Assembly: GCF_947501385.1 (NCBI RefSeq)
Contig: NZ_CANMVP010000003.1
Location: 1-64,000 of the forward strand
Origin: an uncultured Polaribacter sp.
GTDB taxonomy: Bacteria > Bacteroidota > Bacteroidia > Flavobacteriales > Flavobacteriaceae
DNA length: 64,000 nucleotides
Direction of reading: 5' to 3'
Below are positions 34,921-44,031 of the stretch, piece after piece. Within the stretch, counting starts at the first letter, position 1, and each line of letters begins with the position of its first letter. The position numbers were made by a program, and so were the translations under genes. Below the pieces are notes generated by a model that saw nothing but the letters and a program-made list of their open reading frames with translations, made no database searches and had not been told where the DNA came from.

Positions 34921-37260
34921 TTATTCTAAAATTATTTTCTTACTAGTGTTTCCTGTTGCTGTCTGTAATTTCACAATGTAAACACCTGTAGCTAAAATTG
35001 GTAACGATATATTTTTAACACCTACAGCAGAAAAAGTAGTTGATACGACTCTTTTTCCTAAAATATTGAACAACTCTACAGAAGCTTTTCCACTTTTTAA
35101 ACCTGTAATTCTTAAGTTCGTATTATTAGTGTTATAAATATTTATAGAGCTTAGTAATGTATCTTCTGTACTTAAAACGCTAGAAGCACTTGTGTGCATA
35201 TAAAATCTTCCTGTACCTTTTAAGGCGCTAGTTGGTGTAATTGTATAGGTATCGGATTCATTTAATCTTGTATAGCTATTTTTCTCTCTATCCTCTAAAT
35301 ATACTGCTACCCCAGAAGGTAAATTTTGTGCATTGGAAGAAAATGTAATTTCTTGACCTGCATCAGCAATAACACCAATAGGAATTACCATACTTTCAAA
35401 ACCTGAATCTGGAAGCGCCTGTCTTTCAAAAGCAATACCCGTATTATTTTCTAATAATTCTGAATATATATTTAAGCTAGAACCAACTCCCGTAAACATT
35501 CCAATATCATTATCATCATCTAATCCTAACTTATGATCGTTCGCATAATTAATTTGTGTAGCTCTTATTAAATTACCATTGGTAACTTTTAAGCTTATTT
35601 TTGTTGCATTATTTTTGTAGAAGGTTGCATTTACGCCAGTTTGGTGACTTTGCAAAGACTCTGCAATTACAAAATTGTTAGCAGTAGAGTTTGCTGCATT
35701 CACAAAAAATCCTTGCCCTGGAGCAATGTGAGTTCCTGGTAAAGATTTATAAGATGCATCAGAAGGGTCCCAAATATATAATGCTTTAAATCCTGCGGAT
35801 AAATTAGTAGTATTGTTTGTAACCAGGTCGGCTGCTGAGATGTAAGAAGGATAAGGATTACCTACTAAATTCCAATTACTTCCTGCTCCTTGTGTTATTG
35901 TTAAAGAAACATCTGCGTCTGGAAAAGTTCCAATAAATTCGTAAAACTCTTCATTATTGCTTTGATAATCTACCGTCTTTTTTCTAGTAGAAAAACCTAT
36001 TCCAGAATCAAAAGTTGCAGCAGTTGTATTTGCTTGGTAATAATCCCAGTTACTGCTTGCCAAAGTATTGTCATATAAAGCAATAGCTCTGTTTGGTCCA
36101 GTACCTGTACCAATAAAATTATCTAAAATCCAAGCATTGTCATAAGTTTCTCCAACAACGGGAGATGACATTAAATTCCAAACAGCTGGGTTAAAGCTTC
36201 CACTTATTTGAGGAGGCGCAGTATTGTTTATTGTTGTGATAGCATTGTATATAAAAGTTCCACTAACAGTACTTTTAGCGATAAGACTACCACCTCCATA
36301 AACGGTAGTAGAAGTGGCTGTTATTGCATTAGTTCCAGCATCTAAAGAAGCATTTTTTTGTATAATTATATTTTTTGCAGAAAATGTTGCACTCGCTGTT
36401 GGGTTATTTGCAACACCACTCTGTATAATTACATTTTCAGCAACAACAGGTGATGTTCCTTGAGACCAATTGGCTCCTGTTCCAAAGTCAGCCGATGTAC
36501 CTAACCAAATATTAGTATTTGATGTTTTTGATTCTGCGACACCTAAAGTCATCACAGATTTTATTTGATTTTGAGTTAATACTTCTGTAGTAATTAAAAA
36601 ATCGTCCATATATCCATCTAACAAACCAACGGTAGATGAACTTTTCTGAACCCCAAAAGACAACTCAGCATTATTCGTTTTATTATCTACCTTAATAGCA
36701 TTTCCAACTGATTCACTTCTGTCTTCGATTCCATTAATATACATTTTTATTGTTTCTGCAGTTTTATCCATAACTAGAGCTATATGAACCCACTCATCAA
36801 TACTTGGAGATGTGGTTGAGTTAAATGCAACTGCTTCTCCGAAAGAAGTATTTATAGGCCTGGTTGCACCAGACAATTGAAAGGGTCTGCCAGCTAGGGT
36901 ATTCGCATCTGGATCTTCTTCTTGATGGATTATCTTTGGTGTACCTGTACCAGAAGGAACATTTACTGAATTAAACTTGATCCATAATGCAATCGTAAAT
37001 GATGCACCAGCATCAAAAGTACTACCTGTTGTTATATATGGTTTACCATTAAACAACGCAGCGTCTCCAATTCTCCCTGTAACATATGTATCTACTACAT
37101 TTGCAGTTTTAGCATTTAAAGTAACGCCTTCACTTGAATCATCGCTTACATCACTATCAAAAGGAAAGTGCATTTTAATTTTGGTACCATCAATAGCCTG
37201 TGCATCTATGAGGTGAAAGCTAAATACCAGCGCCATCGTAAAAAGTATTTTTTTCATCAT
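34921..37260 (-). CDS. Large LamG-domain surface protein with T9SS tail
   Basis: 779 residues. The signal peptide (MKKILFTMALVFSFHLIDAQ) precedes a concanavalin-like LamG domain (about 25-245), close in sequence to the second LamG protein of this window. Residues about 250-690 resemble the repetitive, Asn/Thr-rich middle of flavobacterial surface proteins, with no catalytic motif. The C-terminal 75 residues are a type IX secretion sorting domain (INIYNTNNTNLRITGLKSG, then LATGVYIVKLQTATGN). It is probably displayed or released at the cell surface to bind the glycan. It is led by a boxed promoter with the best -7 match among the PUL genes. Confidence 0.85.
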   Translation of the reverse strand: MMKKILFTMALVFSFHLIDAQAIDGTKIKMHFPFDSDVSDDSSEGVTLNAKTANVVDTYVTGRIGDAALFNGKPYITTGSTFDAGASFTIALWIKFNSVNVPSGTGTPKIIHQEEDPDANTLAGRPFQLSGATRPINTSFGEAVAFNSTTSPSIDEWVHIALVMDKTAETIKMYINGIEDRSESVGNAIKVDNKTNNAELSFGVQKSSSTVGLLDGYMDDFLITTEVLTQNQIKSVMTLGVAESKTSNTNIWLGTSADFGTGANWSQGTSPVVAENVIIQSGVANNPTASATFSAKNIIIQKNASLDAGTNAITATSTTVYGGGSLIAKSTVSGTFIYNAITTINNTAPPQISGSFNPAVWNLMSSPVVGETYDNAWILDNFIGTGTGPNRAIALYDNTLASSNWDYYQANTTAATFDSGIGFSTRKKTVDYQSNNEEFYEFIGTFPDADVSLTITQGAGSNWNLVGNPYPSYISAADLVTNNTTNLSAGFKALYIWDPSDASYKSLPGTHIAPGQGFFVNAANSTANNFVIAESLQSHQTGVNATFYKNNATKISLKVTNGNLIRATQINYANDHKLGLDDDNDIGMFTGVGSSLNIYSELLENNTGIAFERQALPDSGFESMVIPIGVIADAGQEITFSSNAQNLPSGVAVYLEDREKNSYTRLNESDTYTITPTSALKGTGRFYMHTSASSVLSTEDTLLSSINIYNTNNTNLRITGLKSGKASVELFNILGKRVVSTTFSAVGVKNISLPILATGVYIVKLQTATGNTSKKIILE

Positions 37261-37327
37261 AATTATATTATAAAATTGTTAAAAATTGGTTTTTTACTAA
37301 TTTTTTAGTTAAAAAATAGTGTATTTC

Positions 37328-37373
37328 CAAATGTATAAATGCTTTTCCTTTTTAGTATCCTGCACTACCTTGT
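37328..37373 (-). promoter_or_regulatory. Promoter of the large LamG gene with PUL box
   Basis: The box ATCCTGCACTACCTTGT (37357-37373) lies 21 bp from a perfect minus-strand TACATTTG (37328-37335). The start codon is 96 bp from the box. It is paired with an oppositely oriented box for the divergent sulfatase. Confidence 0.72.
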
Positions 37374-37402
37374 TTACTATTTTTAAACATTAATTAACTT
37401 AG

Positions 37403-37448
37403 ACCATAAAGTGCAGGATAGTTTCTTTTTCTGATTCGCTTATATTTA
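37403..37448 (+). promoter_or_regulatory. Promoter of sulfatase B with PUL box
   Basis: On the minus strand the box reads ATCCTGCACTTTATGGT (37403-37419). On the plus strand TATATTTA follows after 21 bp (37441-37448; 7 of 8). The sulfatase start is 51 bp from the box. ATCCTGCACT and AGTGCAGGAT form perfect 10-bp inverted copies across this intergenic region. Confidence 0.7.
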
Positions 37449-37470
37449 TGTTTCAAACAAATCAATTCAA

Positions 37471-39135
37471 ATGAAGTATTTTTTGTCTTTCTTTTTTGGT
37501 TCTCTTTTGATTTTCTCCTGTACAGAAGAGGAAGCAAAAAAACCAAACATTATTTTTATTCTGGCAGATGATTATGGTATTGTAGATACACAAGCATACG
37601 TTGCGAAATTCTTAAATACCTCTATTGATAGTACTTTTTATGAAACCCCAAATATTAATAAACTAATGAAGGAAGGTGTTTCTTTTTCGCAAGCTTATGC
37701 GAATCAATTATGCTCGCCAACAAGAGCCAGTATTTTAACTGGTAAATATGCGGCAAGAATTGGTTTTACAACGGCAATGCCACATAGAAACACCTATTAT
37801 AACCAGAATTTAGAAGTTCCTCAAGGATACTATGCAAATGATGTTTTAGAACATAAAGACAATATTTTAATTGAACAACCACATATAAATGCAACCTCAA
37901 ATTCTGGGGTTTCAACAGGAAAACACACACAAACCAATTTAGATGAATTGTCTATTGCAGAAGCCATGACAGATTATCAATCTGCATTTATTGGCAAATG
38001 GCACATTGGTGGTTTTGGGGCAAAAGGCTTTCAACCAAAAGATAACGGATTTAAAACCTTGGCCTATTTTGATGGTGGAGGCTCAACATATTTTAATTGG
38101 AAAAAACCTTGGAATCAGAAATCAAAAGATCGTTTCCCAAAAATGCCTCAACAAGAGTGGGAGATAGGTGACTCAGGAAAAGATACTGGCGAAAAGTATT
38201 TAACAGATGATTTAACAACACAAGCTTTACATTATATTGAAGAAAAAGCAAAAGATAAAGACAAACCTTTCTTTTTATACTTTTCGCATTTCGCCGTACA
38301 CACACCTTATCAAGGGAAAAAAGGAGAAATTGAGTATTTCAATGCGAAGGAAACAAAAGGTTTTAATGGACAAGATGATGCTATTTATGCTTCTATGATA
38401 AAAAGTATGGACAGGTCTGTTGGAAAAATTTTAGACAAATTAAAAGAAACAGGAATTGAAGAAAATACGTTGGTCGTTTTTATGTCTGATAATGGCGGAA
38501 TTGATGCAGAAATAACACCAAACAATCAAGGTACAGAGAATTCTCCTTTTTTGGGCGGAAAAGCCTGTTTAACTGAAGGTGGCATTAGAGTACCACTTAT
38601 TTTTAGATGGAAAGGAAAAATTGAAAGTGGAAAATGGGTAGATACTCCAGTAGATTGTACTGATATTTTTCCAACAATTTTAGAAGCTGCGGGTTACAAT
38701 GCAAAACAAATTGTAAAAGAAAACGACTTAGACGGTGAGAGTATTCTGGGTTTGTTATCTGATCAAAAAAATGAACAAAATACCTATACAAAAGATACAC
38801 ACTTTTGGCATTATCCTTTTAACGTAATTTATAAGAGTCCTTATGATGGTTATGCGTTAACACCACATTCTGCGATTAGAAAAAGAGATTTTAAGTTAAT
38901 TTTTGATTGGTATGGTAGATTGCATTTGTATAATATCGAAAAAGATCCTTATGAAAAAAACGATTTATATTCTTCCAATAAAGAGCAAGGAGATGTACTT
39001 TTTAAAGAGTTGGTGTCTTGGTTAGAAAAGAACGTAGCAAAAAGATATTGGCCTAAAATTAATCCAGATTATAATCCAGAAAAAGAAGTTCGAAAAACTC
39101 CTTTTAAAGATTTAATGGCTACAGTTGAAAAGTAA
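37471..39135 (+). CDS. S1-family sulfatase B (lipoprotein)
   Basis: A 554-residue sulfatase with a lipoprotein signal (KYFLSFFFGSLLIFSCTEEE, Cys17). The metal site is LADDYG (D33, D34), the formylglycine motif is C81-S-P-T-R85 in CSPTRASILTGKYAAR, and FIGKWHIGG and FMSDNGG supply further active-site residues. It is longer than sulfatase A owing to insertions in the N-terminal half. Lipid anchoring suggests action on glycan at the periplasmic face or the cell surface. It is first in the plus-strand unit that includes the calcium-loop protein, the propeller protein, sulfatase C and GH43. Confidence 0.92.
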   Translation: MKYFLSFFFGSLLIFSCTEEEAKKPNIIFILADDYGIVDTQAYVAKFLNTSIDSTFYETPNINKLMKEGVSFSQAYANQLCSPTRASILTGKYAARIGFTTAMPHRNTYYNQNLEVPQGYYANDVLEHKDNILIEQPHINATSNSGVSTGKHTQTNLDELSIAEAMTDYQSAFIGKWHIGGFGAKGFQPKDNGFKTLAYFDGGGSTYFNWKKPWNQKSKDRFPKMPQQEWEIGDSGKDTGEKYLTDDLTTQALHYIEEKAKDKDKPFFLYFSHFAVHTPYQGKKGEIEYFNAKETKGFNGQDDAIYASMIKSMDRSVGKILDKLKETGIEENTLVVFMSDNGGIDAEITPNNQGTENSPFLGGKACLTEGGIRVPLIFRWKGKIESGKWVDTPVDCTDIFPTILEAAGYNAKQIVKENDLDGESILGLLSDQKNEQNTYTKDTHFWHYPFNVIYKSPYDGYALTPHSAIRKRDFKLIFDWYGRLHLYNIEKDPYEKNDLYSSNKEQGDVLFKELVSWLEKNVAKRYWPKINPDYNPEKEVRKTPFKDLMATVEK

Positions 39136-39191
39136 TTTAGACGCTGGATAATAACATTCAAAATATTAAAGTAAGTTTTAAAAAACGAAAG

Positions 39192-40988
39192 ATGAAAAAC
39201 TTTAAAAAGATTATTCTCATAAATATCTATTCATTTTTTTGCATCACAACATTGTATGCTCAAAAATCTAAAATAGCAGATACAGCAGTTTATAAAAGAG
39301 AAATTAATACAAACTCTTTGAGACATTCAAAATTAGATACGCTTATAAAAAATCAAATTTTATATACAGATCTTGACAAAGATGGCGATCCAGACATCAT
39401 AGAATTAAATTGGAAAGGAAAACGTTTACGTTGGTTTGATGAAAATGACAATGCCACAATGAATGATAAATGGGGCGATATGATAAATGATGCTTTGCAA
39501 GTAGATATGGATAATGATGGATTTTATGACGGACCAGCAGATTATAATGTAAAATGGGCTGATAGAGATGCAGATGGAATTCCAGATATTCAAATATTTA
39601 GTCGCAATCCAAAAGTTGGCGCTAACTGGGTTTTTGGAAAAAGCGGTGCCATTTATTTTGTGATGATAGATCCAGATAATACTGGTTTGTTAACAGATAT
39701 TGAATGGAATGACCTCTCAGTCTCTTGGACTCGTTTTGATAAAGGTCCAAATTGGCGCACAAATTACCATGGGAATGCTACTTTTTTAAAAGAACATGCA
39801 CCTATTTGGTCTGTTGAAAATCCATCATTTACTTGGGAAAATCCTTTTTTATTTTATGATTTTGATGAAGATGGTTTGTCTGAAATGTCAATTCGGGTGG
39901 CAGATAATAGAATATTTGATAAAAAAGATAGAAATAAATTAAGTTTTGATGGTATTGTAGATGAAGCTTGGGTAAGTTATGATTTAGATAATGATTCGGG
40001 TCGTGATAACGAAATGGATTATGACATGACATTGTATGTGGCTGGAGCTCTAGGATTAAACTATAAAGATCAAGTGCATCATATTCCAGAAGTAAAAGCA
40101 CCAAATTGGGTGCTTCCTTATTATCGGCATTCAAAATGGCGCCAACAAACAGAATTTATTTATTTGAAAAGAGAAGGTGCAGTAAATAGGCTTTTTTCTG
40201 CAACCTGGGCACGCGCTTTTTTAACCGTTGATGAAGATGATGATAGCCATCGTTGGGAACGCGTAGAAATTTATTATCCAGGAAACCCATACATTTTAAA
40301 ACGGTACAATAAAAACTCACCAATTTATCATCCACAATCAGATGCGCTTGGAGATCGTGGCGAATGGGATCTCGATTTTAGTGGAAAAGCAAAATTATAC
40401 CAAACAAAATGGGATGGTAAAATTCATCTTTTGGGCGCAGAAAAAGGTGCTTGGACAGTAGATAGAAATCGAGCTTTTTGGGCTGGAGCACATCCTAATG
40501 AAGTAGCTTCTACAAAAATGCCCGACAAAGTTGAGGAAGTTATTCAATATGAAGACACCAACAATAATGGTTTTTTTGATAAAATAACTTACGATTATAA
40601 TGGTGATGGACAATCAAATAGAACAGATTCATTGTTAGCATTAGGAATTAATGATGTTGGAGAAATTTTAGATGTTACCACGCATGATTGGAATAAATTA
40701 CGGCTACATAATAGTGCTTTTGCAAAAGAAAATTGGCAAAGTGCACAGCGTTTATTTAGAACCGCATTTAAATACGGATTGGTTGATGCATCAATAATTA
40801 AGCTCAGCAAAGCAAGTTCTGTACAAGAAAAATATATTAATGGATATTGGTTAAAAGAAGAAATTATTCGAAAAATTTTAGCAATTGCTCCAGAAAAAAA
40901 TCACAAGGAATTTTTGAAAGCGTATTACCAATCAGATATTATTAAAATGGAAAAATTAATCTTTAATTTAAAGATATCAAAAAAATAA
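39192..40988 (+). CDS. Exported calcium-loop protein of unknown function
   Basis: 598 residues. The signal peptide ends near LYAQ (residue 24). At least six Asp-rich loops of the DxDxDGxxD type are seen: DLDKDGDPD (60-68), DMDNDGFYD (105-113), DRDADGIPD (124-132), and later DFDEDGLSE, DTNNNGFFD and DYNGDGQSN. They resemble the calcium sites of dockerins, FG-GAP and VCBS repeats but are spread through an otherwise distinctive, Trp- and Tyr-rich sequence (TWENPFLFYDFDEDG; EDDDSHRWERVEIYYPG; GDRGEWDLDFSGKA). I recall similar uncharacterised proteins in Bacteroides PULs. No catalytic motif is recognised. It lies 9 bp before the propeller gene, so the two may act on the same bond. A new lyase or hydrolase family is possible. 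Confidence 0.7.
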   Translation: MKNFKKIILINIYSFFCITTLYAQKSKIADTAVYKREINTNSLRHSKLDTLIKNQILYTDLDKDGDPDIIELNWKGKRLRWFDENDNATMNDKWGDMINDALQVDMDNDGFYDGPADYNVKWADRDADGIPDIQIFSRNPKVGANWVFGKSGAIYFVMIDPDNTGLLTDIEWNDLSVSWTRFDKGPNWRTNYHGNATFLKEHAPIWSVENPSFTWENPFLFYDFDEDGLSEMSIRVADNRIFDKKDRNKLSFDGIVDEAWVSYDLDNDSGRDNEMDYDMTLYVAGALGLNYKDQVHHIPEVKAPNWVLPYYRHSKWRQQTEFIYLKREGAVNRLFSATWARAFLTVDEDDDSHRWERVEIYYPGNPYILKRYNKNSPIYHPQSDALGDRGEWDLDFSGKAKLYQTKWDGKIHLLGAEKGAWTVDRNRAFWAGAHPNEVASTKMPDKVEEVIQYEDTNNNGFFDKITYDYNGDGQSNRTDSLLALGINDVGEILDVTTHDWNKLRLHNSAFAKENWQSAQRLFRTAFKYGLVDASIIKLSKASSVQEKYINGYWLKEEIIRKILAIAPEKNHKEFLKAYYQSDIIKMEKLIFNLKISKK

Positions 40989-40997
40989 ATTTTTAAA

Positions 40998-42524
40998 ATG
41001 GGTTTACAACAATATCAAAACAGCAACAAATCTAATTATTTACGATATGCTTTCGGCTGTTTGCTTTTTTTAGGAAGTTGCGCTAATTTGCCCAATACAT
41101 CAGTTAATAAAAGTCAAATCGTAGATGATCTTTCAGAAATCACAAAAAATCACTCTGAAATTTTTCAGCTTTCTGACAATGATCGTCCAGGATCTTGGTG
41201 TTGGTTTCAAGACCAGCGTGTAATTATGGATACGAACAATCCAGACAAACCTATTTTAATAACAGGAGCAGTAACCTATGGTGATATTTCAAGTGATAAA
41301 AGAGGCGATGTTGATTTGTATTGGGCAGAAATTAGTAAAGATTTAAAAAATCCTATCTCAAAAAAAGCTCGTATTACTTTAGATGATCAATTGCAAATGG
41401 ATGATCATGCTTCTCCTTCCTTTTTAATTCGTCCAGATGGACGTTATCTCGTGAATTGGTCAAAGCATGGCAATGATAAATTTATACGGACTAAAATATC
41501 AACAAATCCGAACGATCCAACTGTCTGGAACGAAACAATCCTGTCTGATGCACCGCAAGGAGGAATTACCTATACAAATCCTATCTATTTATCTGAAGGG
41601 AACAACGGAAATGGACAAATTTTTAATGGCATTCGTTCTCGTGGATTTGATTCAAATTTTATCTATTCCAATGATCTTGGAGAAAATTGGGTATATGGCG
41701 GACAAACTTTAAACGCAAAAGATGCCTGGCCAGATCATGCTGATGGAGGAAGAGCGTATGTAAAATATGCTGGTGATGGAAAATCGAAAGTGCATTTATT
41801 TGCTACTGACGATCATCCCAGAGTTAATTTTAATGCAGATCGATCTGCTCCTGGACCTTACCTCAACTCTATATATCATGCCTATATTGAAAACGGAAAA
41901 TTGCATAAAACTGATGGCACTGTTATAGATGAGAATTTGTATGATGAAAACGCTTCACCACCAACTGCAATGACACTTCTTTTAAAAGACAGCACGCTCA
42001 TTAATGCTATGGCCATGCGAAGAGGTTGGATTACAGATATTAAAATTACTCCAGATAATCATCCATTTGGTGTTATTCAGTTTAGAGCAAATGACAATCA
42101 AAAAGACCATCGATATTTTTATGTAAGACATGATGGTAAACAATGGCATGTTAATTTTATGGCCTATGCTGGTGATAATTTTGGCTTTGATCGTGAAGGA
42201 GATTATACAGGTTTGGCTTCTGTAGGTGCTTCAAATCCAGATATTGTTTTTATTTCTACAAGTGCAAATCCAATTACAGGAAAACCTTTAATAAGTTCAG
42301 TTTCTAGCAAACAGCAAAATGAAATTTATATGGGAAAGACCAAAAATTATGGTAAAACATGGACTTGGGTTGCACTAACTAAAAATTCTGAAAAAGATAA
42401 TTTAAGACCTATTGTTCCTAAATGGACAAAAGATAAAAGTGCTGTACTTTGGATGCAAGGGAACTACCCTAAATTTTATGAATATGATACCAAAATAGTT
42501 GGACAAATCATTCATCATAAATAA
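40998..42524 (+). CDS. BNR_4-type beta-propeller lipoprotein, candidate polysaccharide lyase
   Basis: 508 residues. The lipoprotein signal ends FGCLLFLGSC (Cys28). The mature part begins with SWCWFQDQRVI (66-76), characteristic of the BNR_4 seven-bladed propeller family, and shows repeated blade motifs (NFIYSNDLGENWVYGG, QNEIYMGKTKNYGKTWTW). Ulvan and rhamnose-glucuronate lyases of PL24, PL25 and PL42 have seven-bladed propeller folds, so an uronate lyase role is plausible. Conserved His candidates lie in QMDDHASPSF, WPDHADGGRAY and ATDDHPRVN. Family membership beyond the fold cannot be settled by eye. It is co-transcribed with the calcium-loop gene. Confidence 0.72.
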   Translation: MGLQQYQNSNKSNYLRYAFGCLLFLGSCANLPNTSVNKSQIVDDLSEITKNHSEIFQLSDNDRPGSWCWFQDQRVIMDTNNPDKPILITGAVTYGDISSDKRGDVDLYWAEISKDLKNPISKKARITLDDQLQMDDHASPSFLIRPDGRYLVNWSKHGNDKFIRTKISTNPNDPTVWNETILSDAPQGGITYTNPIYLSEGNNGNGQIFNGIRSRGFDSNFIYSNDLGENWVYGGQTLNAKDAWPDHADGGRAYVKYAGDGKSKVHLFATDDHPRVNFNADRSAPGPYLNSIYHAYIENGKLHKTDGTVIDENLYDENASPPTAMTLLLKDSTLINAMAMRRGWITDIKITPDNHPFGVIQFRANDNQKDHRYFYVRHDGKQWHVNFMAYAGDNFGFDREGDYTGLASVGASNPDIVFISTSANPITGKPLISSVSSKQQNEIYMGKTKNYGKTWTWVALTKNSEKDNLRPIVPKWTKDKSAVLWMQGNYPKFYEYDTKIVGQIIHHK

Positions 42525-42656
42525 AAATATAAATTGCCATTTTAACAATTCCAATTACATTAAATATTTCTCAATTTAAAGACATAATTAAAGAATCTAA
42601 ATGTGTTTATCAAGAATAAATAATCGAATAGAATACTACTTTAAAAAAATAACTTT

Positions 42657-44030
42657 ATGTCAAATTACAAATTATTACTAATCAGCTTAATATTCTGTCT
42701 TGGTTGTAAAAATGAAACGATTGTTAAAGAAGAAAGTAAACCCAATATCATATTTTTATTAACAGATGACCAAAGGTGGGATGCATTAGGTATTGCTGGA
42801 AATACTATTATAAAAACGCCAAATTTAGATCATTTAGCTTCACAAGGTCAATTTTATACTAACGCTTATGTTACAACGTCAATTTGTATGGTAAGCAGAG
42901 CTAGTATATTAAGCGGACAATACCAATCTAGACATGGTATTAATGGTTTTCATACCAGTTTCACCAAAGAAGCTTTCGATAATACATATCCTATGATATT
43001 AAGAAAAAATGGATATAGAACTGGTTTTATTGGAAAATTTGGTGTTGGAAATCCAAAAAATCAACCTAAAAAATCGTTTGATTATTGGGAAGGAACGCCT
43101 TTACATCAACCTAATTATGAAAATAAAGATGCCAATGGAAATTTCATTCATTATACCGATTTGGTCTCTCAAAAAATTGACACTTTTTTACATAAAACGA
43201 ACCAACAACCATTTTGTCTTTCTGTGAGTTTTAAATCTCCTCATAGCCAAGATGGAGATGACAGACAGTTTATTCCCAACCCAAAATATTCTAACTTATA
43301 CAAAGATGACAGTATTCCTCAACCTAAAACAGCAGACCCGAAATATTGGCAATCATTTCCTAATTTTTTTCGTACTGATGAGAATATTGCACGTGCACGT
43401 TGGAAATTAAGGTTTGAAACTCCTGAAAAATATCAAGAAAGTGTCAAAAATTATTACCGCTTAATAACTGGTGTAGATGATGCTGTTGAGAAATTAAGGA
43501 AAACACTTAAATCTAAAAATTTAGATAAAAATACAATCATTATTTTTATGGGTGACAATGGATTTTATCTTGGAGAACACGGTTTGGCTGGTAAATGGTT
43601 TGGACACGAGGAATCCATACGTGTTCCTCTGATTATTTATGATCCTCGGAATCCTTCAGAAATACATAAAACAGATAAAATTGGCTTGAATATTGATATC
43701 GCACCTACTATTTTAGGTTTTGCAGGAATCAAACAACCAACTGTTATGCAAGGAATAAACTTGCTTGATTTTGATACTGAAAAAAATAATAAACGTGAAG
43801 ATTTCTTTTATGGACATACATTTTTGGGAAGTCCAAAACTGCCCAAAATTGAAGGTGTTGTGAGTACAACAACGAAATATATGAAATTTATTGAAAGTGG
43901 TTATGAAGAATTGTATGACCTTACGAATGACCCCAATGAAACAAAAAATTTAGCAAAAGATGCTACTTATAAGAATCTATTAGAAAAACAAAGAAACAGA
44001 TATAACGTTTTGAAGCATAAAGTTAAATAA
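42657..44030 (+). CDS. S1-family sulfatase C with CMVSR site (lipoprotein)
   Basis: A 457-residue sulfatase. Its lipoprotein signal is KLLLISLIFCLGCKNE (Cys17). The metal site is LTDDQRWD (D37, D38) and the formylglycine Cys is C77 in C-M-V-S-R81. The third position is Val where the canonical maturation motif has Pro or Ala. Otherwise RASILSGQYQSRHG, FIGKFGVGNP and FMGDNGFYLGEHGLAGK are typical of S1 sulfatases related to N-sulfoglucosamine and iduronate sulfatases. It is probably active, but maturation of the variant site depends on the local enzyme. GH43 starts 1 bp after the stop, so coupling is tight. Confidence 0.88.
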   Translation: MSNYKLLLISLIFCLGCKNETIVKEESKPNIIFLLTDDQRWDALGIAGNTIIKTPNLDHLASQGQFYTNAYVTTSICMVSRASILSGQYQSRHGINGFHTSFTKEAFDNTYPMILRKNGYRTGFIGKFGVGNPKNQPKKSFDYWEGTPLHQPNYENKDANGNFIHYTDLVSQKIDTFLHKTNQQPFCLSVSFKSPHSQDGDDRQFIPNPKYSNLYKDDSIPQPKTADPKYWQSFPNFFRTDENIARARWKLRFETPEKYQESVKNYYRLITGVDDAVEKLRKTLKSKNLDKNTIIIFMGDNGFYLGEHGLAGKWFGHEESIRVPLIIYDPRNPSEIHKTDKIGLNIDIAPTILGFAGIKQPTVMQGINLLDFDTEKNNKREDFFYGHTFLGSPKLPKIEGVVSTTTKYMKFIESGYEELYDLTNDPNETKNLAKDATYKNLLEKQRNRYNVLKHKVK

Positions 44031-44031
44031 T

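Noticed and set aside
39144..39179. CTGGAT followed by TAAGTTTT before the calcium-loop gene, as a tenth box
   Set aside because: The core is CTGGAT rather than CAGGAT, the spacing is 22 instead of 21 nt, and there is no second half 10 bp away.
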